Of a stretch of 23,295 nucleotides of DNA, positions 1 through 7,647 are shown in pieces (within the stretch, counting starts at the first letter, position 1; each line of letters starts with the position of its first letter). Below the pieces are notes generated by a model, which saw only the letters and a program-made list of their open reading frames with translations, ran no database searches and was not told where the DNA came from. Position numbers and translations under genes: made by a program. Source of the stretch: a virus; IMG/VR virus record IMGVR_UViG_3300030406_001494, positions 1 through 23,295 of that record; one strand, given 5' to 3'.

Positions 1-2
1 CA

Positions 3-476
3 AAACCTTATAGAGAAAGTGAGCAAGATGGTAAAAGCAAACAAGAAGGACAAGAAGATATTATCTTTTTAGTAAGATATATGTACACACCTTATAGTGC
101 TGCATATAAAACAGTAGCACCTAAATCAAGAGAATTTTGTATAAAAATGATTAACGCAAAAAAAGTATATCGTAAAGAAGATATAATAGCTATGGAAGAT
201 AAAGTAGTTAATGCAGGTTTTGGTAAAGGTGGTTCTGATAAATATTCGGTATGGCTACACGCTGGAGGTGCTAGATGTTCTCATCGCTGGACACGAAAGA
301 TATATGCAAGAAAAGAAGGTAGTAAATCTTTAGGTGATACAATTAGTACAACTCAAGCAATAAAGAAAGGTTTTAGACCAGCAAAAAATGATAAAAGAGT
401 ATCAATAGCACCACGAAATACGGCAAAAAAAGGTTATACGGCAGCGTATTGGAATAAAATGGGATTTAAGAACTAA
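3..476 (+). CDS. Head-associated structural protein, C-terminal part (cut by left edge)
   Basis: The frame is open to the left edge. Codons before the internal ATG at 81 read KPYRESEQDGKSKQEGQEDI, so 81 is not the true start and the gene begins outside the window. The remaining 157 codons contain an 'SREFCIKMI' segment, 'YRKEDI', 'FGKGGSDKYSVW' and 'GGARCSHRW', then a basic tail. This arrangement (SR.FC...RKEDI...GG..C.HRW) is one I recognise at the C-terminus of a large head-associated protein in Bacteroidetes phages, sometimes annotated XkdF-like or head morphogenesis. Only the tail is visible, so the activity cannot be assigned. The conserved Cys and His could bind a metal; that is inference. 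The stop overlaps the next start as TAATG. Confidence 0.75.
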   Translation, partial: KPYRESEQDGKSKQEGQEDIIFLVRYMYTPYSAAYKTVAPKSREFCIKMINAKKVYRKEDIIAMEDKVVNAGFGKGGSDKYSVWLHAGGARCSHRWTRKIYARKEGSKSLGDTISTTQAIKKGFRPAKNDKRVSIAPRNTAKKGYTAAYWNKMGFKN

Positions 477-976
477 TGGCAACAGCGTTATTTATAAATA
501 GAACAGACCTTGTAAAAAACAGTATCATAGATGGTAATGTTGATACAAACAAGTTTATACAATTTGTTAAGATAGCACAAGAGATACATATTCGTAACTA
601 CACAGGTAGTAAGCTATACGACAAACTACAATCTGATATATTAGGAAGTGGATTGTCTGGTGCATATCAAACACTTGTAAATACTTATATAGCACCTATG
701 CTTATACATTTTGCACTTGTGGAGTATTTACCTTATGCTGCTTACCAACTTAAAAATGGCGGACTATTTAAGCATACAAGCGAAAATGGAGAAACACCTA
801 CTAAAGATGAAATAGATTTTTTAGTAAACAAAGAAAGAAATTTAGCTGAGTATTATACAACTAGAATGATAGATTACATCACATTTAATCAATCTTCATT
901 TCCAGAATATAATACAAATGTTAATGAAGATATTTACCCTGATAAAGACAGCTTATTTAACGGATTTGTACTTTAA
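476..976 (+). CDS. Putative head-tail connector/adaptor protein (DUF6712-like)
   Basis: The protein has 166 residues, is mostly helical and has no signal peptide. Residues around 70-100 read 'YIAPMLIHFALVEYLPYAAYQ' followed by 'NGGLFKHTSENGETPTKDEI', then 'KERNLAEYYTTRMIDYI'. From memory this matches a Bacteroidetes phage family placed directly after head genes and thought to act as the connector (gp6-like adaptor) between portal and tail. Its position right after a head protein fits. The start overlaps the upstream stop (TAATG). The last codons lie in the first copy of a 23-bp tandem duplication. Confidence 0.6.
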   Translation: MATALFINRTDLVKNSIIDGNVDTNKFIQFVKIAQEIHIRNYTGSKLYDKLQSDILGSGLSGAYQTLVNTYIAPMLIHFALVEYLPYAAYQLKNGGLFKHTSENGETPTKDEIDFLVNKERNLAEYYTTRMIDYITFNQSSFPEYNTNVNEDIYPDKDSLFNGFVL

Positions 977-1003
977 CATATAACGGATGGGTACTTTAAC
1001 ATA
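959..1003 (+). repeat. 23-bp tandem duplication over the stop of the connector gene
   Basis: Positions 959-980 and 982-1003 are the same 22 bases except for TT versus GG at 966-967 and 989-990, with a period of 23 nt. The shared core is GTACTTTAACATA (968-980 and 991-1003). Copy 1 holds the last four codons and the stop of the connector gene. Copy 2 contains the only ATG (987) of a small downstream ORF, created by the GG difference. Confidence 0.9.
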
Positions 1004-1091
1004 CAAACCAAAAAATAAAAATATTAAGAAACTAAAAGTGTTTTTGAATGGCAAACGAAATCTATCACAGAAGCAATTGGGGAGAAAGTAA
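987..1091 (+). CDS. Small basic ORF (34 aa) overlapping the first fibre gene
   Basis: ATG 987 to TAA 1089-1091 encodes a 34-residue, very basic peptide starting MGTLTYKPKNKNIKKLKVFL. It begins inside the second copy of the 23-bp duplication and overlaps the following large gene by 44 nt in another frame. The peptide is Lys/Arg/Asn-rich without obvious low-complexity drift, and small overlapping genes are common in this phage. Without homologues it may be a coupling ORF or chance. No function is assigned. Confidence 0.35.
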   Translation: MGTLTYKPKNKNIKKLKVFLNGKRNLSQKQLGRK

Positions 1092-2850
1092 ACCAGAAGG
1101 TTTTGGTGATATGTACTTTGATTCTAGTGCAACCAATAAGTTGTACAATCGTTCTACATATTATGAGAACTCAGATGCTACAGATAAAATATTAGGAGAT
1201 ATTCCTAACAAAGCAAGTATTGTACTTACACCTACAGGTTACTCAGAAGATAGTATCAATACAGCCATACCACCTTATCAGGTATTACCAGAAGAATTAG
1301 TTACTAATGGTACATTTGATACAGATAGTGATTGGACAAAAAGTTCATCTGTTACAATCACAAATGGTAAAGCAAGAATATTAAGTACTGATGGTAGTTA
1401 TCAATATTTAGCACAAACAGGATTTACTGAATCTCAAACCAAAAGAGTACAAATTAGTCTTGAGATTGTTGAGTATGTAAGTGGAACTTTAAAAGCACAA
1501 TTTTCTGGTGGCAGTAATTATAATTTCCCACAATCAATAGGTATTCATACTTTAACTGTAATAAATGATGGTACTGCAGGCACTCTTAATTTAGCAAGAG
1601 TTTCAGGTGTAACAGACATCACAATAGATAATGTGTCAGTTAAAGAAATACAAGAAGCTGATTTTACCTTTGCAAGAAACTCAAGTGCTACAAGAGTAAA
1701 CCAAGCAGGACTTATAGAAGCATCACAAAGTAATGACACACCAAGATTAGACTACACTACTGGACAAGGTGCTTTTTTACTAGAACCACAAAAGACTAAT
1801 GAACTTAGATACTCAAATGATTTCAGTGAATGGGATGAAAATAATAATGCTTCAGTAACCCTTAATGTTTTGACATCACCTGATGGTACACAAAATGCTG
1901 CTCAATTTACATATGATGGTACAAGTAATGGAAGAATTGAAGAAGCTATAACAGTAAATAATGGAAGTGATTATACATTTTCAATATATTTGAAAAATAA
2001 AGATATATCAGATCCTACTCAAGTATTTATTGGTTTTAGTTCTGCTCCCAATGAAGGTGAATATGTAACAATAACTAACGAATGGAAAAGATTTTCTACA
2101 ACACAAACAGCAAATGGCTCTACAGAATTTCCAAGAGTTAGTTGTGACTTAGCAGGAAGTTTATATGCTTTTGGTGCACAAGTTGAAGAAAGTTCATTTG
2201 CTACATCCTACATACCTACTAACGCTTCTACAGTAACAAGAAGTGCAGAAACATCTGTTGGTAGTGGAAACTCTGATTTATTTAATGATAGTGAAGGAGT
2301 ACTGTACGGAGAAATAAGTGCTTTAGCTGATGATGGAACTTATCGTGCATTTGCTATTTGTGATGATTCAAGTTCAAATAGAATTTATTTAGGTTTTGGT
2401 AATGGTAGTAATCAATTAAGATTAGAAATAACTGCAAGTAGTTCTGCTCAAGTAATTTTAACACACAATGTGTCTGACACAAAAGAATTTCAAAAATTAG
2501 CTGTAAGATATAAAACTAATGATGTTAGTTTTTATGTAAATGGTTTAGAAGTTGGTACAGATACAAATGCTACAATACCTTCAGGTTTAGATACTTTAAA
2601 ATTTACAAGTGGTAGTACAGGTAGTATTCTATATGCTCGTACAAAAAATATGTCAGTATTTAAAGAAGAACTTACGGCTTTAGAACTTGAAAAGCTTACA
2701 TCTTGGAGAGATTTTAGAGATTTAGCAGAAAGTCAACAATATACATTAGTAACAATAAAATCTGATGCCATAGTCGTATCAGCATACGGAACAACTTCAG
2801 GTGGTGGTGGTGTGTCTGGTGGTGGCTCTGGTGGAGGAGGAGGATATTAA
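1048..2850 (+). CDS. Phage appendage / tail-fibre-like protein 1 with carbohydrate-binding-like and LamG-like domains
   Basis: This 600-residue beta-rich protein is the longest of three tandem paralogues. Residues ~84-200 ('LVTNGTFDTDSDWT' to 'ITIDNVSVKEI') look like a carbohydrate-binding jelly roll. Residues 208-224 carry 'FARNSSATRVNQAGLIE' and 243-252 'FLLEPQKTNE', a hallmark linker of phage appendage proteins. Another jelly-roll-like stretch follows (~265-395), then a LamG/concanavalin-like domain (~408-551, 'NDSEGVLYGEISAL...FYVNGLEVGTDT'). The last ~17 residues (584-600) are almost all Gly and Ser, as in flexible phage tips. Likely role: receptor or glycan recognition on the virion. 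Whether it belongs to tail or head is not shown. Confidence 0.75.
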   Translation: MANEIYHRSNWGESKPEGFGDMYFDSSATNKLYNRSTYYENSDATDKILGDIPNKASIVLTPTGYSEDSINTAIPPYQVLPEELVTNGTFDTDSDWTKSSSVTITNGKARILSTDGSYQYLAQTGFTESQTKRVQISLEIVEYVSGTLKAQFSGGSNYNFPQSIGIHTLTVINDGTAGTLNLARVSGVTDITIDNVSVKEIQEADFTFARNSSATRVNQAGLIEASQSNDTPRLDYTTGQGAFLLEPQKTNELRYSNDFSEWDENNNASVTLNVLTSPDGTQNAAQFTYDGTSNGRIEEAITVNNGSDYTFSIYLKNKDISDPTQVFIGFSSAPNEGEYVTITNEWKRFSTTQTANGSTEFPRVSCDLAGSLYAFGAQVEESSFATSYIPTNASTVTRSAETSVGSGNSDLFNDSEGVLYGEISALADDGTYRAFAICDDSSSNRIYLGFGNGSNQLRLEITASSSAQVILTHNVSDTKEFQKLAVRYKTNDVSFYVNGLEVGTDTNATIPSGLDTLKFTSGSTGSILYARTKNMSVFKEELTALELEKLTSWRDFRDLAESQQYTLVTIKSDAIVVSAYGTTSGGGGVSGGGSGGGGGY

Positions 2851-2851
2851 T

Positions 2852-4081
2852 ATGGCAAATACATTTAAATTTGGTAATGAAAATTGGGCAGTAAAAGATG
2901 GTAAGGTACTCGCATATAATGATGAGAACAATGCATTCAAACCTTTACCTTTTACTTTTGCAAGGTCTAGCTCTGCTACAAGAGTAGATAATGAAGGACT
3001 TATAAAAACTACTGATTCTGGTTTTGCAAGAATAGATTTCCTAAACAACACAAGTGGACACTTATTACTTGAACCTAGTAGTACAAATTTATTTGACTAT
3101 AGTGAAGATTTTAGTCAATGGGTAAATATAAGAACTACAGATGCTTTAAGCTCAATTAGCTCTCCATCAGGTAGTGCTAATGTATATAAAATAGTTCCAA
3201 CAACTGATAACAATACTCATAGAATAGACAAGGTTGTTACTTTAACAGATAGCAATACTTACTCTTTATCATTTTTTGCAAAGAAAGGAGAATATAATTG
3301 TATCAGGGCTTCAATAGGAAAAACTTCAGTAACAGGAGACATTGTATCCTTTAATTTAGATACAGGTGTAAAAACTGAAACAGGTACTATTGCAAGTTCT
3401 TCAATGGTTGAATTTTCAAATGGATGGTTTAGATGTTCTTTTACAGCAGCTGCAAGTACAGCAGATAGAGTTGTTATAGGACTAGGTAATGATGATACAT
3501 ATAGTTTTGCTGGAGATGGTAGTTCAGGTATTTTTTTATGGGGAGCTATGATAGAAGAACAAGAGTTTAGTACATCTTACATAGCTACAACTGGTAGTAC
3601 AGTTACTAGAGCTGCTGATACTTGTAATAGTGCAGGAAACTCTTCTGTATTTAACGATAGTGAAGGTGTTCTTTATGCAGAGATTGCTTCTTTAGCAGAA
3701 AATGTTGGAAGTAATAAAAAGTTTTCTATATCATCAGGTGCTTCAAGCAATTCAGTTACTTTTTCATATAGAAGTACAAACAATCAAATACAAGCTTTAG
3801 TAAAGAGTGGTGGTACAACCACATTCAATAAAACAACAATTATTTCTCCTGCTGTTACTAATTTTTTTAAAATTGCTATTAAATATAAAACTGATGATTG
3901 TGCTTTATTTGTTAACGGAACAAAAGTTGCAACTGACACAAGTGCTACTGTGCCTTCTGGATTGAATACTTTAAATTTTGATAGGGGAGATGGTGGTCAA
4001 GACTATATTGGAAAAGTAAAAAACATACAAGTATATAATACTGCACTAACAGATGCGGAACTAATAGAATTAACAAGTTAA
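2852..4081 (+). CDS. Phage appendage / tail-fibre-like protein 2 (LamG-like)
   Basis: I start it at ATG 2852 (MANTFKFGN...), giving 409 residues. An upstream in-frame ATG at 2801 would only add 17 residues translated out of frame from the Gly-rich end of the previous gene. A GGAGGAGGAGGA tract (2833-2844) lies 7 nt before ATG 2852 and could act as a Shine-Dalgarno while also encoding glycines. Residues 37-51 carry 'FARSSSATRVDNEGLI' and 71-80 'LLLEPSSTNL'. A jelly-roll-like region follows to ~265 and a LamG-like domain ('NDSEGVLYAEIASL', 'LFVNGTKVATDT') fills ~280-409. It is a paralogue of the flanking genes and probably a host-surface-binding virion part. It ends TAATG with the next gene. 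Confidence 0.75.
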   Translation: MANTFKFGNENWAVKDGKVLAYNDENNAFKPLPFTFARSSSATRVDNEGLIKTTDSGFARIDFLNNTSGHLLLEPSSTNLFDYSEDFSQWVNIRTTDALSSISSPSGSANVYKIVPTTDNNTHRIDKVVTLTDSNTYSLSFFAKKGEYNCIRASIGKTSVTGDIVSFNLDTGVKTETGTIASSSMVEFSNGWFRCSFTAAASTADRVVIGLGNDDTYSFAGDGSSGIFLWGAMIEEQEFSTSYIATTGSTVTRAADTCNSAGNSSVFNDSEGVLYAEIASLAENVGSNKKFSISSGASSNSVTFSYRSTNNQIQALVKSGGTTTFNKTTIISPAVTNFFKIAIKYKTDDCALFVNGTKVATDTSATVPSGLNTLNFDRGDGGQDYIGKVKNIQVYNTALTDAELIELTS

Positions 4082-5373
4082 TGTCATTAGCAGAAATACA
4101 TAAGAAAGCAAAACTTGTAATGATACCTTCTGGTTTCAAGTCCAGTAGTTCTACAGATAATTTGTATTCTGTTATACCTAGTAATGGTGATGGTGATTTT
4201 AATTATGCAGGTACTACAAATGGCACAAGAGTAAATAAAGATGGACTTATAGAAATAGCATCATCTAATCAACCAAGATTAGATTATGATCCTAGCAACC
4301 CACAAAACCCACATTTGTTATTAGAACCATCAAGAACAAATTTGTTTAAATACTATAATGACTATAGTCAATCTGACTGGTCTAAAAATAACATAACTGT
4401 TACAGACAATGACATCACAGCACCAGACGGTAGTTTAACAGGTGCAAAAATATTAACTACTGCTACAACTACAGCTACTTATTTATTTCAAAGTGTTACA
4501 GAAACTACAGGAACAGATAAATACACGTTCAGCATATTTGTAAAAAAAGGTGATACAGATAGAGTTGCACTAAGATTTCAAACAAACTATCCAGACAGGT
4601 CAGATGTAGTTTTTGTTTTTTCTACAGCAAGTTTTGAAACACAATCTACAGGTGGTAGTATATCGGTTACATCAAATAAAATAGTAGCTTATCAAAATGA
4701 TTGGTTTAGAATAGAACTTACAATACAAGCAGTATCTGGGAACTCTACTGTACAAGGTTATATAAGACCAAGAGTTACTTCTGGTGTTGTAGATGCCACA
4801 GACACAGGTACTTCTTTTTGTTATGTATGGGGTGGACAAATGGAAGAAAGTGATGTAGCAACAAGTGTTATACCTACAGCAAATAATCAAGTAACAAGAA
4901 CTGCTGATAGTTGTAATAGTTCTGGAAGCTCTAATGTATTTAATTCGTTAGAAGGTGTTTTATTTTGTGAAATAGCTGCACTTTCAGATGATGGTACTTT
5001 TAGAATGTTATCAATAAGTGATGGAACAAACAATAACAGAGTTCGTATCAATTATACTTCTAGTACAGAACAACTACAAGGAAGATTAGTAACAGGTGGT
5101 GTAACACAAGCAGATATAATTAAAACTTCAGCAGGTGTAACAACTTTTCATAAAGCAGCATTACAATACAAAGCTAATGAAGTAAAATTTTTTGTAGATG
5201 GAACTCAAGTAGGAAGTACTGATACATCAGCTTCTGTACCAACAGTTACCACTCTAGACACACTTAATTTTAATGGTGGTTCAGGTACTAATGTTTTTTT
5301 TGGTAAATGTAAACAGCTTATGTACTTTGACACAATATTAACAGATGCAGAATTAACAACTTTAACAACATAA
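4081..5373 (+). CDS. Phage appendage / tail-fibre-like protein 3 (LamG-like)
   Basis: Third member of the tandem paralogue set, 430 residues. The N-terminus 'KAKLVMIPSGFK...SVIPSNGDGDFNY' differs from the other two and resembles the attachment segment of Bacteroidetes phage appendage proteins. Then come 'TRVNKDGLIE' (49-58), 'LLLEPSRTNL' (79-88), a central jelly-roll-like part and a C-terminal LamG-like domain ('LEGVLFCEIAALSDDGTF', 'FFVDGTQVGSTDTSA'). The different N-termini on similar C-terminal modules suggest the three proteins attach differently or assemble in order while using related binding folds; that is inference. Confidence 0.75.
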   Translation: MSLAEIHKKAKLVMIPSGFKSSSSTDNLYSVIPSNGDGDFNYAGTTNGTRVNKDGLIEIASSNQPRLDYDPSNPQNPHLLLEPSRTNLFKYYNDYSQSDWSKNNITVTDNDITAPDGSLTGAKILTTATTTATYLFQSVTETTGTDKYTFSIFVKKGDTDRVALRFQTNYPDRSDVVFVFSTASFETQSTGGSISVTSNKIVAYQNDWFRIELTIQAVSGNSTVQGYIRPRVTSGVVDATDTGTSFCYVWGGQMEESDVATSVIPTANNQVTRTADSCNSSGSSNVFNSLEGVLFCEIAALSDDGTFRMLSISDGTNNNRVRINYTSSTEQLQGRLVTGGVTQADIIKTSAGVTTFHKAALQYKANEVKFFVDGTQVGSTDTSASVPTVTTLDTLNFNGGSGTNVFFGKCKQLMYFDTILTDAELTTLTT

Positions 5374-5376
5374 GAT

Positions 5377-5748
5377 ATGAGTATAATTTTTAAGAAATAC
5401 GAATTTAAAGACAAAGAGCAATATCAAACAGCTCTAGGTAAACTACCTACAAAAAAAGATGTAGATGGTGAAGAATATCCTGACTACAATCACTCTATTG
5501 TAGAGTTAGGTAACATAGTAATAGAAGAAGGTGAGTATGATGATGACTTCCAAGAAACAAAAGCACCTGTGCTTTCTGATAAGTACCACATAGATGTACT
5601 ATGGAAAAAAGAAGAATTAACAACTACAGATGAAGAAGGTAATGAAACATTATCTTACCCTTACGGATGGAAATCTAAAGAAATAGATTTTAGTGAAGGT
5701 GAAGGTGTACATACATTCTTAGGTGTATCATATCAAGCAAACAAATGA
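5377..5748 (+). CDS. Small acidic phage protein, function unknown
   Basis: 123 residues, strongly acidic, beta/turn-rich, no signal peptide or membrane segment. Features seen are 'DYNHSIVELGNIVIEEGEYDDDF', 'YHIDVLWKKEEL' and a C-terminal 'HTFLGVSY'. I recall similar proteins after fibre genes in flavobacterial phages, without known function. It starts 3 nt after the fibre stop and ends in an ATGA overlap with the exported beta-rich protein. A virion accessory or fibre chaperone role is possible only from position. Confidence 0.6.
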   Translation: MSIIFKKYEFKDKEQYQTALGKLPTKKDVDGEEYPDYNHSIVELGNIVIEEGEYDDDFQETKAPVLSDKYHIDVLWKKEELTTTDEEGNETLSYPYGWKSKEIDFSEGEGVHTFLGVSYQANK

Positions 5749-6923
5749 AAAAACTATTACTATTATTATTTGTAAGCTCTATAGGTTACGGACAATTTTT
5801 TAAGGATCTGTACAAAGATTTTTTACAATACGGAACTATATATGTAGCAGGTAATGTTGCTAATGCCAAACTTGAGCAACCAGATTACTTTATAAGAACA
5901 AATCCAGAGAATCTATACGACATACCAAGAGTAATAGATGAAACAACATACCACCCATACGATTACAGATATGGCGTAGGTATTCGTAAACTAGCTAGAT
6001 TTGGATATGAGAACAAACCAAACTTCTACAATGGTACAGAAAACAACATAGGTTTGTCATCTCCTACATCTGCTTTTAAAGGTTTAGAATATTTGTTACA
6101 CTTTGAAAAAGAAAGAATAAATGGTGATGAGTATAACAACAAAAGATTCTTTGTAAGACATACAGGTAAATACCACATAGCAAAGTTTGAAACAAGAGAA
6201 TCAGGTAAAGTAGGATTTGAATATACTTCAGGAGAAGTTAGAGCCAGACTACCTATTGGTAAAAAGTTAAGTGTATCACTTGGTGCGATATATAGAACAC
6301 ACCAAAAACCTTATGGGTACAATCCTATAGAGATATGGCTAAATGAAACATTTATAAATCCAGAAACAAACATAGAAGAACCATTAAACCCTTGGTACAG
6401 CTTAGGTTATTTTTATGGTTTTACAGACGAACCAACTACCTATACAAACGAATACACAGGTGAATCTTTTTTTGATTGGATATGGAGAAACGAGCAAGGA
6501 GATATTGTAGCTTATGGTGATAGGGATTTTAGAGATAGAGTTTTTGGTAACCTTATGAATAGATTTAACAATGAAGTATGGTCTGAGCTTGATGCATTTG
6601 CAGAAGTAGCACCTGTAGTAGGATTTGATTTCTACCATTACAAGAGTAAGTTTTGGTTACACGCTTTTGGTAGTTGGATATTACCACATCATAAATACGT
6701 TAAAGGTGAAGAAACATTCTCATATCTAAACAGAAACAATTGGGGTAAAGGTGGACTAAGACAAGATTCAAGTTTAGAACAATGGGATGACTACCAAGCA
6801 GGTATTATGTTTGGATGGAAGATAAGTAAAGTATTAGGAGTATTCATAGAAGGTGAGTACACTAAGTTTTGGGATAGTGAAATATACCAAACAAACGTAG
6901 GAATTAATTTAACTTTAAAATAA
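5745..6923 (+). CDS. Exported beta-rich, outer-membrane-like protein
   Basis: 392 residues with a clear signal peptide (MKKLLLLLFVSSIGYGQ, probable cut near residue 16-17), typical of Bacteroidetes export. The rest is rich in aromatic residues and alternating strands. The end reads 'GIMFGWKISKVLGVFIEG' and 'NVGINLTLK', two terminal strand-like segments like those of outer-membrane beta-barrels. A phage-coded protein sent to the envelope could block receptors (superinfection exclusion), assist lysis, or be a virion part matured in the periplasm. Its position between fibres and the lysis genes leaves all three open. From memory, related proteins occur in marine flavobacterial phage genomes. Next ORF begins TAATG. 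Confidence 0.65.
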   Translation: MKKLLLLLFVSSIGYGQFFKDLYKDFLQYGTIYVAGNVANAKLEQPDYFIRTNPENLYDIPRVIDETTYHPYDYRYGVGIRKLARFGYENKPNFYNGTENNIGLSSPTSAFKGLEYLLHFEKERINGDEYNNKRFFVRHTGKYHIAKFETRESGKVGFEYTSGEVRARLPIGKKLSVSLGAIYRTHQKPYGYNPIEIWLNETFINPETNIEEPLNPWYSLGYFYGFTDEPTTYTNEYTGESFFDWIWRNEQGDIVAYGDRDFRDRVFGNLMNRFNNEVWSELDAFAEVAPVVGFDFYHYKSKFWLHAFGSWILPHHKYVKGEETFSYLNRNNWGKGGLRQDSSLEQWDDYQAGIMFGWKISKVLGVFIEGEYTKFWDSEIYQTNVGINLTLK

Positions 6924-6961
6924 TGGATTGTATATTTTGTGTACAGTGTGGATTGTGTTAG
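6923..6961 (+). CDS. 12-codon Cys-rich micro-ORF (CxxCxxCxxC)
   Basis: ATG 6923 overlaps the preceding stop (TAATG) and the TAG (6959-6961) directly abuts the next ATG (6962). The encoded peptide is MDCIFCVQCGLC, with Cys at 3, 6, 9 and 12. The perfect fit between two genes and the periodic Cys spacing are unusual in a phage whose other proteins contain few Cys. It may be a coupling ORF that carries ribosomes across the junction, or a real metal- or thiol-binding peptide. The DNA also holds two GGATTGT copies (6925-6931 and 6951-6957), so a simple sequence effect is possible. Confidence 0.3.
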   Translation: MDCIFCVQCGLC

Positions 6962-7240
6962 ATGGCAGAAGTTAGTGAAAATACGAAAGTAACACTTGAT
7001 TTAAAAACTATTGGTATAATCATTAGTTTTACAATCACTTTAGCAGGTATGTATTTTACTCTTAAATCAGATATTGCAGAAGCTAAAGAACTACCTGCAC
7101 CTAATATATCCAGAACTGAATATGATTTAAAAGATGAGCTTATACGACAAACTATTATGGACACACAAGAAGATGTAGATGTCATTTTAGAAAAGATAGA
7201 TAAGCTAGATGAGAGATTATACGAATTACAAAAAAAATGA
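6962..7240 (+). CDS. Membrane-anchored coiled-coil protein (possible lysis accessory)
   Basis: 92 residues. An N-terminal hydrophilic stretch is followed by one membrane segment (~17-34, 'IGIIISFTITLAGMYFTL') and a charged helical C-terminus (~55-92) with heptad-like Leu/Ile spacing ('DVILEKIDKLDERLYELQKK'). The layout is that of an inner-membrane spanin-like or holin-accessory protein. Its location with the M15 endolysin and holin supports a lysis role, but no spanin signature proves it. It overlaps the next gene as ATGA. Confidence 0.55.
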   Translation: MAEVSENTKVTLDLKTIGIIISFTITLAGMYFTLKSDIAEAKELPAPNISRTEYDLKDELIRQTIMDTQEDVDVILEKIDKLDERLYELQKK

Positions 7241-7647
7241 TAAAATATATTTTTTTGTTTTTTAGTCTTGTTTTGTACACTCAAGAAGATGTACCAGATG
7301 AGTATTGGATAGATGATAGTAATTTTGAAGATACTATTTCTGATAGTTCTGCTTTTGGTGAAAACAATGAAGATACAATACTTGTAGAATTTTGGGCAGA
7401 GTTTAACAAAGTAAATTGTTTTGCTGAATGGCAACAAATACAAGATGCAAAATACTATAGAGTAGATATTGTAAAATCACCACTTGCAAAGAAAAAGTAC
7501 AGAATAAGAATGACACCATCTCTGCTTATATTTAAGAATGGTGAGTTAGAGAAATCTTACAAAGCAGGTTTAGATTTACTACTACCAACAAACTTACAAG
7601 AATTACAAGAAGATATAAACAACATAAATAAAGCATCACAGTTTTGA
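7237..7647 (+). CDS. Exported thioredoxin-fold protein lacking the CXXC pair
   Basis: 136 residues. The hydrophobic N-terminus (MIKYIFLFFSLVLYTQ) looks like a signal peptide or anchor. An acidic linker (17-46) leads to a thioredoxin-like core: 'ILVEFWAEFN' (48-57), 'YYRVDI' (73-78) and 'RMTPSLLIFKNGE' (91-103), where P94 sits at the usual cis-Pro position. The redox site is degenerate: only C61 is present where thioredoxins have WCxxC, so ordinary dithiol exchange is unlikely. It may bind or scaffold a protein in the periplasm. It lies between the coiled-coil membrane protein and the endolysin, in ATGA and TTGA overlaps. Confidence 0.6.
   Translation: MIKYIFLFFSLVLYTQEDVPDEYWIDDSNFEDTISDSSAFGENNEDTILVEFWAEFNKVNCFAEWQQIQDAKYYRVDIVKSPLAKKKYRIRMTPSLLIFKNGELEKSYKAGLDLLLPTNLQELQEDINNINKASQF

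Noticed and set aside
2801-2851. Upstream start for fibre protein 2
   Set aside because: It would add 17 residues read out of frame from the Gly-rich end of fibre 1; ATG 2852 has a well placed GGAGG and gives an N-terminus like fibre 1.
1048-5373. Diversity-generating retroelement target in the fibre genes
   Set aside because: No reverse transcriptase or template repeat was seen in the window, and the C-termini lack an obvious adenine-biased variable repeat.
6958-7443. 161-codon antisense ORF
   Set aside because: It lies opposite three coupled + strand genes, is hydrophobic with repeated Ser/Ile/Phe from reversed AT-rich codons, and has no start signal or promoter.
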